DNA from: Entrophospora sp. SA101
Taxonomy: Eukaryota > Glomeromycota > Glomeromycetes > Entrophosporales > Entrophosporaceae
Assembly: GCA_958430865.1 (NCBI GenBank)
Contig: CAUDNR010004090.1
Location: forward strand, 124,436-160,716
Length of the DNA stretch: 36,281 nt
Reading direction: 5' to 3'
Positions 7,461 through 17,421 of the stretch are shown here, one piece after another (position 1 is the first letter of the stretch; each line of letters begins with the position of its first letter). Below the pieces are notes generated by a model, which worked only from the letters and a program-made list of their open reading frames with translations, was not told the DNA's origin and made no database searches. The position numbers were made by a program, and so were the translations under genes.

Positions 7461-8534
7461 ATGGCTAATGTACATACGCTACAAGATATTAGCTCTAATA
7501 AAGGCCATCGTCTTGGCAGTATGCGTGAGCAAGAGCTCGAAGAATCTTTACATCATAGTTTAAAGTCCATATCCGAGCTAAATGATGGTAATGAAGCATT
7601 GCGATCTAAATACATGAAACGAGTGAAAGCTTTCGATCAAGAGAAAAAGAGGTGGAATCAGGATTCATTACGAAATAATACTGAGATCGAAAAGTTACGC
7701 ACTCACACTTTGCAGGTCATTAATGAGCATGAGCAACTACAAAATGAAAATACCAATCTTATTTCTCATAACGCACAAAAGGATATTTTTATTGCTGAAT
7801 CCAAGGCTGAGAATACTATAAAATCCAAGAAAATTAGATCGCTTGAGTCTATGATCGAGATATTGAAAGGTAAGTTGTCTTCAGCTCAGGAAGATGTAAT
7901 TTCTATTCAAAATGACTCATTGAAAAAAGAATCCGAAAATTTATCTCTCAAATCTAAAATAGCCGAATTAGAAAATATAAAGAGTGAATTAGAATCGAAG
8001 GTCAATGAACTCGAGCATCTGAAATCGGAGGCTATATCGAAACCCATAGTTGGTGGGAGTGACGAAAAAAATATTACTAAGTCTGATAATATATCTTTGG
8101 GTAGTACTGATCTCAGTAAATATTTTATACGTGGAAAAAATATGGATCAAATAGAAAAAATCGATGGTGAGATTACTGAACTACCAAAAAATGATACCAA
8201 GATCGACCCCGAGGTAAATGATGAAATTAGCATTAGCGAAATTAACAAAGATAATATGCTAGTTTCATCGATAAACCCGGATATACCCCCAATTATATCT
8301 GAAAATATGACTCCGCACCTTGCTCAACGGGAAATTAATATGTCCTCATTAATTGAATCGAATTCTCAAATGAGACCTGGTCCCGAGGCTTTGCCTCCTC
8401 CGATAGGAGCAATCCCTATTGTGGCATATATTTTTCTTACTCTATTAATTATTGCGGTTATGTGGTTTGTAAGACACACATGGGGATTTGAAAGGAAAAG
8501 TGATCGGTTACGGGATATGTGGGCTAGGTATTAG
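7461..8534 (+). CDS. coiled-coil protein with C-terminal membrane anchor
   Basis: 357 aa. Residues ~20-205 are strongly heptad-patterned. An acidic, Asn/Ser-rich linker follows, then one membrane helix (~316-337, IVAYIFLTLLIIAVMWFV) and a short basic tail. The layout is that of a tail-anchored membrane protein. The C-terminal two-thirds is paralogous to residues ~280-548 of the integrase fusion at 2105-3751. That a non-enzymatic membrane protein was kept in two forms suggests it matters to the element, perhaps for particle release or membrane attachment, but no function is known to me. A double hairpin (8372-8397) lies in frame. Confidence 0.65.
   Translation: MANVHTLQDISSNKGHRLGSMREQELEESLHHSLKSISELNDGNEALRSKYMKRVKAFDQEKKRWNQDSLRNNTEIEKLRTHTLQVINEHEQLQNENTNLISHNAQKDIFIAESKAENTIKSKKIRSLESMIEILKGKLSSAQEDVISIQNDSLKKESENLSLKSKIAELENIKSELESKVNELEHLKSEAISKPIVGGSDEKNITKSDNISLGSTDLSKYFIRGKNMDQIEKIDGEITELPKNDTKIDPEVNDEISISEINKDNMLVSSINPDIPPIISENMTPHLAQREINMSSLIESNSQMRPGPEALPPPIGAIPIVAYIFLTLLIIAVMWFVRHTWGFERKSDRLRDMWARY
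8372..8397. repeat. double-hairpin element A, second copy
   Basis: GAGACC-T-GGTCCC (one mismatch) followed by GAGGC-TTT-GCCTC, 26 nt. It is the inverted counterpart of 2257-2282 in the paralogous tail. Confidence 0.75.
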
Positions 8535-8583
8535 GAACTTTCTATTTAAACTTCGATATTATTTATGTACGAAAAAAAATATT

Positions 8584-8609
8584 ATTAATAATGTATAGCG
8601 GAGCTAGTG
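8584..8609. repeat. double-hairpin element D, filled site
   Basis: About 26 nt: TAGC-GGA-GCTA followed by GTGTC-TAAA-GACAC. The inverted copy of this intergenic segment at about 1570-1610 reads straight through without it (aatgtat joined to atgtatctt). The pair is thus a filled and an empty site, which is evidence for insertion or precise loss. Confidence 0.8.
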
Positions 8610-8662
8610 TCTAAAGACACATATGTATCTTAGTAAATTGTGGCGATCTTAGCTAAGAATAC

Positions 8663-11600
8663 TTAACAATATAGGTTGATAATCTCATCAATATCCGCTT
8701 CGGATGAGTCATCTTTTTTACTACTCTGCATGATTGACACCGCTTGAACACGTGCAATCTCAAGACCAATTGCTTTGTACCATGTATTTCGGAATTCTGT
8801 TAATGCTTCACATTCTGATTCCAGGTTATATCGAAGTATATACTCTTCCAAAATCGTAACATTGGCCTTGCATTTCTGTGGCTTCATAATTAATTTATAT
8901 AACTCATTTCTATATTCCACATTAAGCTTAGACAATTCTAAAAGTAGATCTGATAATTTCAAACGAATGGAGTCTGCAATTTTATCTAATGCATTAAGAT
9001 AATTATTATACCAAGTAGAAGCGCCTGAAGTAGAAGGCCTAGTTATACCCGCTTTGCTAATATTCATAGTAGAGCACATTTTTTCAGCATGTATAATAGC
9101 ATCTTTCCATAAATAGGAAATAATGGCTTCATCTTTTTTCGGAGCATCACGTAAGTTCTTAATATAATTTTTGAGCCATTTTTTAGCTGACTTCTGTGAC
9201 TCTTCATCTTTAATTTTTGCTATTTCATCTTCATCTAGACTCGGAGAGTCATGACCCTTTAGGGTCGCCCCTTCGGGCCTGCTCTGCAATAAATCCTTAG
9301 CAATTTTTAATTTCTTTTTGCGATCCAAAACTTTTGAGAGGGATTCAGGCGATGGTTGATATTTATCATCATAATTTATAAAACGGGCACAGAGACCAAA
9401 TAGACTTTCGATATAATAATCAATATTTATTTTCTTGTTGAACTTTTTTACCACATCTGGATATTCCATACAGTCTCCTTTTTGTTGAGGTATTTTTTTC
9501 CCGCAGTTATCATAAATCTCTTCAGGCACTACTACAATGTAACTAAATCGTTCACCGGGTTTGGGAACTTTATATAGGTATTCGTTAGCGGGAAAATCTC
9601 TCTTTATAAGCTGTTGATTTTCCAATACTTCACGAGAATACTTAGCCTCCATTCGCGAAACAAACCGTTCTACAGAAATATTTCCCCGCTTACCTTCCTT
9701 TTTAGGCCTCCATATACATGTCTGAATAAATTCATCATAATCTAAATTGGAAAGTTTTTCCAAATTTTCCCAAAGAACTTTTTCAACAATCTGGTGTATT
9801 GTCTCCTCATTACCGACTTTCAAAGTTCTATTCATAATTTCCTTACCTACATCACGAAAGAGCTTAGATTGGCCTCTTTTCACAATATCTACCCCTTTAA
9901 TGAAAAGCTTACCCGGATTGAAATTTGGCTCCTTTTTATGCTCAAGACCATAGTATTTTTTCTTTCCTGTAAATACCATGGGAAATAAGACCTCCTCATA
10001 TGCCATATTAAGGTAAGGCGTTCCATTGTCTTTTTCAAGCTCAGTATTTACTTCATTACGGAGGTTTGCCATCACTTCCATAGATATTTTTACCATTTCT
10101 TCCCAGTACTCTTCTTGTGAGAGTTGATCTAATTTATATTTTCGATCACATTCCCGGAAACACTCTTCTGGACATGTGAGATATAAAGAATCGGTGTCTC
10201 CATATTTAACACCGAACCCTTTATCTTCAACAAAATTTCTAACAAATTTAATATTACGTTGCCCAGCAGAAGTAACTCCACCTGCTAACTGAAGTTGATA
10301 GAATGGAGAGAGATTGTTACCTGCCTCACCATAAAATGTATTCATATATAATTTTACCGCCTTTTGTTTTGAGTCTAAGCAACTATATTCGAAACTTTTA
10401 TCATCCAATTCATTAAGGGTTTCTTTCATCTTCTTTCGTTTATTAAATAGATTTTCCAACACTCTAGCATATAATCCCTTTTCTTCAGATATATTATTAT
10501 GGCGAATAGACCAAGCTTCTATAGTTCGACCATTGAATAGAAACTTAATCATGTGGGTTTTTTTTCCACTACGGATTACATTTATCGCTTCTTCATGGGA
10601 TAGTATGATTTTATCTGGTGAAAGGTTGTATGTCATTATAAGACTTGGGTATAGGGAGGCAAAATCTAAACCTGTTACTGGACGTTTGTTTTCCAGACCT
10701 TTTATCGGTGTAATAACATAAGCTCCTGGATATTTACCAGATTCTGTATTTTCTGAAGCAATCATACTACACAACATATTACTACTCCAAGCTTCAGCTC
10801 CCAAAAGATTACATACTTTCATACCCCCCGCAAAATAATGAGAATCAGAAAGAGAAACATATGCAATAGATGATACCTCCTGATAATCATTAATTACATT
10901 ATGTTTAACCATAAGCTCTTGACACCGTAATGCATCTATAATACAGTAATTTGCAACTTCGCACATATTTTTAGCTGATATATCAGAGGGGTGAAGTATT
11001 GTATCTTCATATATTTTATTCATAGTAGTTATTGGCATATCCGCCTTGCTACCCAATCCACATTTTTCCAAATAATATTTCAGTGAACTTGCTTCTGATT
11101 TTTGGTATAACTTTTTAAAACAAGCACGGACATCAATAGGTATACATCCTGGGATTTTGAGATACTTTGAATAAAATTTTTCATCATCTATCTTTATCTC
11201 ACTTTTCCGATATTTCCATTTATAATTTCTTCAATATTGGATGGTTCGGGTGACATATGATTAAACATCCATTCAAGAATGCCTAAACTTTTGACTTTTT
11301 CTATAATAAAGGGCCAGTCATATTGTGAATCACTAAACCCGATTTGTATATCTGGCATGATTGCTCTCCAACAAAGGGCGAAAGCTTTTAATAAGTTTTC
11401 TTGAGTCCCACAAACAACTGTAATCCAACGCGGATCTGGTGTTATTTCAACATCAACAAGACAGATCTGCTTTAATGGTACTGATCATCCTTCCAATGTA
11501 TGGTCATGCAAATCATAAAAACTCAGTCATCTTCATATTTTGCCATAGGTAAGTCACCCATCTTACGACCACTATATGTTTCTATATCCCAGGTGAGCAC

Positions 11601-12356
11601 AAGAGTTCGATCATGTATGAGAGCTGAAGATAATATCTGTTCATCTGGCTTATTATCCCCTAAAGGCTGAAAATTATTTACAGATACACAGAAATAAATA
11701 TGTGGTAAATCTGTATTTGATATGCAATTACTTAAAGCAGTCACACAGTGACTATAATTGCTTAATACGGCCCACTCTGAGAGAGGTAGTCTTTCTTCAT
11801 GGGCTATCTTTCGATAATAACAATCATTAGTGGTATCATCTGATGCTGTTCCAATGCCATGCTTACGAACTTCTTTTAAAATCCGTGTCCTATCATAATG
11901 ACTCCACGTAGTAATACGAATATATACCTTTTTCTCAGTATGATAACCACGAATTGGATATGCATAGATGTTCTTCATTCCAAACTTTGATTTGTCAATT
12001 TTCTCTGCCCCTGATATAATTTTCACTAATCTTGATTTGAATCCAGATAAAGGTTCGTTATCAGACACAACGACATCGAAGAAAGGTTTGATGCCTGTAA
12101 TATCCACCCTAGCTTTTTGCCCATCAATCAAAGCGCCATAAATATGTAGAATATATGTCTGTATATTATTTACATATTCAAAAGCGTCTTTCACATCGTT
12201 AGGCATAAAGTATATGGGCTGTTTATCAGATAAGCTTTGTTGAAGTATGTTTGTTATCCCATTATCACATCCTGAAATAAAATCATTGCGAGTTGGAATT
12301 CCAGCTAAAGTTTCCCTGCCCCCATACCCGATCACTTGTGCATTTTGTTTGCTCAT
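8663..12356 (-). pseudogene. family B DNA polymerase, broken
   Basis: About 1,230 codons in all. The N-terminal part (12356-11523, 277 codons) ends in exonuclease motif I (TWDIETYSG). The middle (about 11520-11200) carries motif II ([11 protein letters not shown]). The long C-terminal frame (8663-11071 and a little upstream) has motif III (NYCIIDALR), DFASLYPSLIM, KLYMNTFYGEAGN, YGDTDSLY, a KKKYYG motif and KGVDIVKRG. The order and wording are those of delta/herpes/large-DNA-virus polymerases. I see no TPR1/TPR2 insertions of protein-primed enzymes. Breaks are in-frame TGA at 11523-11525 and 11487-11489, a frameshift near 11460-11470 and another near 11200-11240. Catalytic residues of the polymerase domain are present, so loss is probably recent. 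A double hairpin is inserted at 9253-9278. Confidence 0.85.
9253..9278. repeat. double-hairpin element E inside polymerase
   Basis: GACCC-TTTA-GGGTC followed by GCCC-CTTC-GGGC, 26 nt, much more GC-rich than the surrounding gene. It falls between conserved parts of the polymerase C-terminal region (peptide SRPEGATLKGHDS). Confidence 0.7.
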
Positions 12357-13166
12357 TTTTTATTGGTATGTATCAATCTTTGTTCTATTATATTATTACA
12401 TAATAGTTTGGAAAAGTTTAAATTAATTTTTTCGGTGTCTGGTAAGAGATACCAAAAAAAATGCATCGAGTTTTAGTGAGATAAGTGCGGGGGATCATAA
12501 TCTTGATAAACATATACTTTGGATATTTAACTTCAGAAATATATTATATAAAAATGGAAGAAGAATACCCTTTTAACGATATGTTCTCGAGGGTATTTAA
12601 CTTCAGAAATATATTATATAAAAATGGAAGAAGAATACCCTTTTCGTTGATATGTTTTTGGTATATGATTGATGATATGTTTTTGGGTAGGTCAAGGGCT
12701 AAGGCCCATTGCTATGCAATAGGTGAAGCTAACTGCGTAATATATATATATAAGAAAAATGGCAGAAGGCTTCACTTTTTTATGATATGTATTCGGATAT
12801 ATGTCGCAGTAGGAAACTTCAGATTTATTCATAGTAAAAAATGGTGTTATGCATCCGCCCTCTTATCATCAGGTGATAATTGAATTCAAGATACAAGGCC
12901 AAAATAAGCATTTTCCTGGAGTGCTACTTATAGGTGACCGTCCACACATGTTGACAATGATCATGAATGTTACATGGCGGAGACTGAAAATGCAGAAATC
13001 AGTCAAGATCGCTAAGCTGTCATATGATATCAAATGACGCATAAGATGTATTTGACCCATCAAACTCACAATAAAGCCAACTCGGTAGCATAACCTAACC
13101 CACTGAGCGCCTTGTATTTTAAATCACCCGGGATCACCAATCTGATATACAAAAATTAGCCACAGT
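12357..13166. other. right subterminal region of the element, no gene seen
   Basis: A ~50-bp sequence is directly repeated with a period of 70 bp (about 12521-12574 and 12591-12644). A double hairpin lies at 12696-12720. Open frames here are products of the repeat and show no domain. The stretch 12840-13160 gives no recognisable feature. Confidence 0.6.
12696..12720. repeat. double-hairpin element F
   Basis: GGGC-TAAG-GCCC followed by ATTGC-TAT-GCAAT, 25 nt, in the noncoding right subterminal region. Confidence 0.7.
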
Positions 13167-13234
13167 CTCGAATGACAAGGCAAATGCAAAACGTTCATCA
13201 CTCAAATGACGAGGCAAACGCAAAACGTTCGTCA
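13167..13234 (-). repeat. right terminal inverted repeat, 2 x 34 bp
   Basis: Two tandem 34-bp units (13167-13200 and 13201-13234), the reverse complement of the left-end motif. The inner unit carries several G-to-A differences from the outer one (e.g. gacaagg for gacgagg, gttcatca for gttcgtca), consistent with decay at CpG sites. Confidence 0.85.
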
Positions 13235-15134
13235 TGCCTGAGACTATAATAGTCTAATCTAAGTCATTTTGAGTTTATATAAACTCAAAACAACTGGTAT
13301 AAAAAGACTTGGTTTTAGACCAAGTCAGAATAATCATGTTCATAATAATCTTTTAATTATTGATCTAATAATTTAATACTTCCTAACACATTGTAATAAT
13401 AATATTATTATTGCTAATAAAACACAACATATTTTACCCTCAAAATAATAATCTCTAATCAATTAATAAACCACAAAGGGGAAACCTTTGCTGCACCTAG
13501 CAAGTAACCAACATTTTAATTATTGAGAAACATCTCAAGGGAATGCCTTTGGGATATAAATATATATATAGAACCCAGGGACCCTTTTATCCAAGAGCAT
13601 AAAAGTTATATTTTTATTAACCATTGACTGTAAGTCAGCGAGTAGGTTGTGTGTCAAACAATAGGATCAACCATAAGTCAGCAAGGAGGCTGTGTGTTGA
13701 GCTATAAACTACCTATTAAATAGGAAACTCGGATTGCATGCTCACACTACCATCAAAATTGGAATAATTTTGACCATCAAAATCACCAAACTAATTTGGA
13801 CTGCATGTATACTGTTGATGCAGTTAACTATTGCATTTTTTTCAAGAGCTTCCCATTCAGCACTTGATATAGTGAAGTTTTGGTTAGTACAAATTTGGAA
13901 AATATCTGCATTAATATTCTATCAAATTCAGCATGGTGGAATTTCTTTTTATCATGTTTGTTGCATAGTGATGATCTTGAAATTATATAGTGTAACTTAT
14001 TAATTTTAAAATGAATTCATATATGTAAAGTCACATTTTCAATTGACACAAAAATATTTTAGATAATAATTTTTAAAGAAACTTTATAATTTGTTATAAA
14101 ATAAAGAAAGAAGAGCAGTTAATTTCCAAGGCATCAGGATATTTACAATGTTTTATTATATGTGACTTATTTTGCTTAGTAATTTTACCTTGTCAGGAGA
14201 TATCTTTTTTACTTTTTTTTTATTACACCTTTAAAAAAATTCATGCAATTAAACATATAATAAAGTAAGAAGGGCAGTTAATTACCAAGGCATCAGGATA
14301 ATGTTAATACTCATGAGGTTTTATTATAAAGATATTTTCCTTTAAAATCATAAATTATAGAAATTACTTTAATAATTGTATTAATAGTTATATAAAAAAA
14401 AAATTTTTTTAATAAAATATTATTTTTACAAATCTCTTCATTATCTTCTGGCTCAATTGTTGTTTTCAGAAATTTTTAAGAGGCACCTTTGTAAAATTCC
14501 ATACAATATATACCACTTTTCCAGATCTTTGTAGTGTGAGATCGTAAATCTTGGGTCTATCAATTGCCCAATTAATATTGACCAATTAGAATGAACTTAC
14601 TACGGAAGTCATGTGATGTGTTAAATATTACATCACATTACTGCTAATTTATTTATTAACAAATTTCCCCTTGTTGATCATCTCAAATTAATGACACACT
14701 ATTATTAGTGTCACAACACTATAAACTCACATGACCCAAACGGTTAACAATAACATTCCTTCTGCAATAGCTAAACTCACTAGGATAACTATAAAAGAAA
14801 ATGAACAATTAAATGTAAAATATACTGTATGTTTGCTATTTTTAATTTAACATATGTTTTTTTATTATAATTAGCACAACAAATTATAATTAATAAATTT
14901 TGTTGAACATCCGGAAAATATAAAAAAATTTTACATGTGTCAATTGTAAGTTTAATAATAAAAAAGTGTAAAACTTACGTTGGCACTGTAAGATTTACAC
15001 AATATTACGTTGGCATCGTAAGATTTATGCAAGTTTACGCTAAATTAATTTCCTGGAATGACAATCATTAATTATACCTATAATTTTGATCCCTGAAATT
15101 TTTGGTAATACAGATGTTCACTTTGTTGGGTTTT
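13235..15134. other. intergenic, palindromes and degenerate direct repeats
   Basis: No gene is supported. Palindromes lie at 13242-13254, 13267-13290 (perfect, 24 bp) and 13306-13326. A ~45-bp motif containing 'gtaagtcagc' or 'ataagtcagc' is repeated at about 13621-13705. A ~60-bp motif with 'ccaaggcatcaggat' is repeated at about 14101-14160 and 14257-14328. The rest is AT-rich sequence. Confidence 0.6.
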
Positions 15135-15141
15135 GTTCACC

Positions 15142-15332
15142 CCAATCCAAGGATCTACATTCTCAAAACATGAGGTTCAACCTTTTAACAGGGGTGTCTG
15201 GGTGGTTTGGTGGTTATTTGTAAACCCAATTTTAATTAGTAGATTGGGTGATGGTTTACCGGTAAGAGGTTTAACCTTAGGATCGATGTCTCAAATAGTA
15301 AGGTTAACCCTTGTTGTAGATCCTTGGATTGG
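15142..15332. mobile_element. MITE-like element with 18-bp inverted ends
   Basis: A perfect 18-bp inverted repeat (15142-15159 with 15315-15332, ccaatccaaggatctaca) bounds 191 bp with further internal inverted sequences (acccaat...attgggt). No coding is present. It lies ~190 bp upstream of the GMPPA-like gene. A target duplication is not evident. Confidence 0.55.
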
Positions 15333-15525
15333 CTGGTTTTGTTGCAGTATACTCATATGAAAGGCAGAGATGACAGCAATAATAGAATTTTTATTCACGT
15401 TCTATAAAAGTTCGATTTTCTATAATATTTTATTTTGGTAAGAGCCTATGTCTTATTTTGTCACACAATAACAATAATAAAAGATGCTCGATGCACAGCT
15501 TTTGTAAAAAATTTTAAATTTCCAA

Positions 15526-17421
15526 ATGATGACTTGTAAAGCTATTATTATCGTTGGGGGGCCATCTCGTGGTACACGTTTTCGACCACTTTCACTTGAT
15601 GTTCCAAAACCTTTATTTCCAGTAGCGGGTTATCCTATTATTTGGCATCATTTAGAAGCTTTAACTAAAGTAGAAGGTTTAAAAGAAGTGCTGTTGATTG
15701 GTTTCTATGAAGATAATGTTTTTCAAAAATTTATTGATGATGCATCGATAGACTTTCCTGGAATTAACATTAGGTGAGAACATCTTTGGATTAATATTAA
15801 CAACAATAACCTTTATTTAATAATAATAATATAAACAATAACTGTTAATAATATAATACCACCACCGCCACCATCTAAACTCATCACCTAACTTAATCTT
15901 CATCTACATCATCATAGATACCTTCGAGAATATCAATCGTTGGGAACAGCGGGAGGGATCTATCATTTTCGAGATGGAATTCAACGTGATAAACCAGAAC
16001 ATGTTTTTGTGTTGAATGCAGATGTTGCATGTGATTTTCCATTGGCCGAAATGATGAAATTTCATAATACACATCGAGGTTTATGTACCATACTAGGCAA
16101 AAAGGTAATATTAACTATGGAGATGATTGGGATAATGATTTAGAGATATTATTGTTATTATTATTTTATACGTATATATATATATATATATATACATATA
16201 CATATTAATGTATATGTTCAATAGATAAATCGTGAAAATGCTCACAAATATGGATGTCTTGTAGCCAAACCAGATAGTCACGAAGTCTTGCATTATGTTG
16301 AGAAACCGGAAAGCTTTATTTCAGATTTGATTAGCTGTGGAATTTATTTATTTGATTGTGCTATTTTTCTTGAGATGAAAAAGGCAATGGCAAATAAATC
16401 AAATCAACTAGAGTATCCTTATTTCCTCCTATGGTATAATTATTATAATTATCATATAATTTCTAATTCCTTAATGAAAAATAAATCACGATTGTAAAGT
16501 CAAAATGTTTTTCAAGAACATAACGAGAAACTCAGATTGGAACAAGATATCATTCGTCCATTAGCAGAATCTAAAAAGTTATACGTCTATGAGACAAAAG
16601 AGTTTTGGAGACAAATAAAAACGCCAAGGTAATTTAATTAATTACATTATTTTTCACTCTTGGATAAAAATTAATTTACTCATATGTACACATACATACG
16701 TACAACACACATATATATTCATTGAGGTAGTTCTGCAGTTCCAGTGAATGCGTCATTTCTTAAAAAATATTTAAAAACCAATCCAAACCTTTTATTAAAA
16801 AACCAAGAAGGTGGACCTGAAATACATGGATGTGTATATAAACATCATACAGCAATTATAGATCCAACTGCCAAAGTAAATATAAATATAAATATAAATA
16901 TAAATATAAATATACTTTGTAAATATATATTTCTCATTTTTATTATCATCTAATTTAGATTGGACCGGATGTTTCTATTGGACCTCGAGTAGTTATAGGA
17001 AAAGGAGTTCGTATTAAGAATTCGATTATTTTGGATAATGTGGAAATCAAGGATAATAGTTGTATTTTGAATAGCATCATTGGATGGGGATCTAAGATCG
17101 GCACTTGGGCACGCGTAGAGGGAACACAACAAGCCAATGATCAAATATCTATTATTCAAGATGGTATTGTAGTTCAATCAATTACTATTCTTGGTAAGTC
17201 TATGAATTTGAATGAGATGGAAAATGTGTGGGGAAATTGTACGGGAGATGTGGGGAAAGTTTATCAAAAGCACATCTATCTATATTAATATGGAAACTTA
17301 ATTTTTTAACTAATATATAGCCAAGGAAGTCATAGTTCAAGATGAAGTATTTATACGTAACTGTATTGTATTACCAAACAAAGAATTAAAATCCGATTGT
17401 CATAATTCAATCTTGATGTAA
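15526..17421 (+). CDS. GDP-mannose pyrophosphorylase, alpha (GMPPA) type
   Basis: Seven exons (15526-15773, 15918-16104, 16225-16412, 16500-16628, 16731-16875, 16959-17193, 17321-17421) with GT-AG introns join to 410 aa. The protein has the nucleotidyltransferase signature [14 protein letters not shown] and [17 protein letters not shown], then [10 protein letters not shown] and [19 protein letters not shown]. The C-terminal left-handed beta-helix starts at [19 protein letters not shown] and ends [18 protein letters not shown]. The wording follows the GMPPA branch (human ~420 aa), which regulates GMPPB-type enzymes making GDP-mannose from mannose-1-phosphate and GTP in the cytosol. Intron 2 contains a (TA)n run and intron 5 an (AAATAT)n run. 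Start: MMTCKA, the first ATG in frame. Whether this protein is catalytic or regulatory cannot be told here. Confidence 0.92.

Larger units (their letters stand above)
255..13234. mobile_element. ~13-kb TIR element encoding Gag, protease, integrase and PolB, no RT
   Basis: The limits are set by inverted 34-bp motifs, two copies at each end (255-322 and 13167-13234). Inside are, in order: a HIRAN gene (-), integrase-tail fusion (-), Gag (+), protease (+), HTH protein (-), coiled-coil/membrane protein (+) and family B DNA polymerase (-). Integrase plus PolB recalls Polintons/Mavericks. However, the polymerase has delta/viral-type motifs rather than an obvious protein-primed pattern, and I see no packaging ATPase, adenovirus-like protease or double-jelly-roll capsid. 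Gag with a zinc knuckle followed by a protease in the -1 frame is retroviral in style, yet no reverse transcriptase or RNase H motif is present. The copy is decayed, since polymerase and integrase are both damaged. I could not identify a target-site duplication, so the outer edges are accurate only to about 10 bp. It may be a known but poorly described Glomeromycotina repeat. Confidence 0.7.

Noticed and set aside
12485..12883. 132-codon open frame on the plus strand
   Set aside because: It is generated by the 70-bp direct repeat, has no domain, and lies in the subterminal repeat region.
255..13234. A canonical Polinton/Maverick
   Set aside because: No packaging ATPase, adenovirus-type protease or double-jelly-roll capsid gene is seen, and the polymerase looks delta/viral rather than protein-primed. 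Only the integrase-PolB pairing agrees.
246..13243. Target-site duplication of the large element
   Set aside because: No convincing 4-8 bp direct repeat flanks the outer TIR units; the edges remain uncertain.
13734..14003. 89-codon open frame
   Set aside because: Low-complexity hydrophobic translation of AT-rich DNA, with no homology recognised and no splice context.
15133..15360. 75-codon open frame
   Set aside because: It coincides with the MITE-like inverted repeat; the open frame is incidental.
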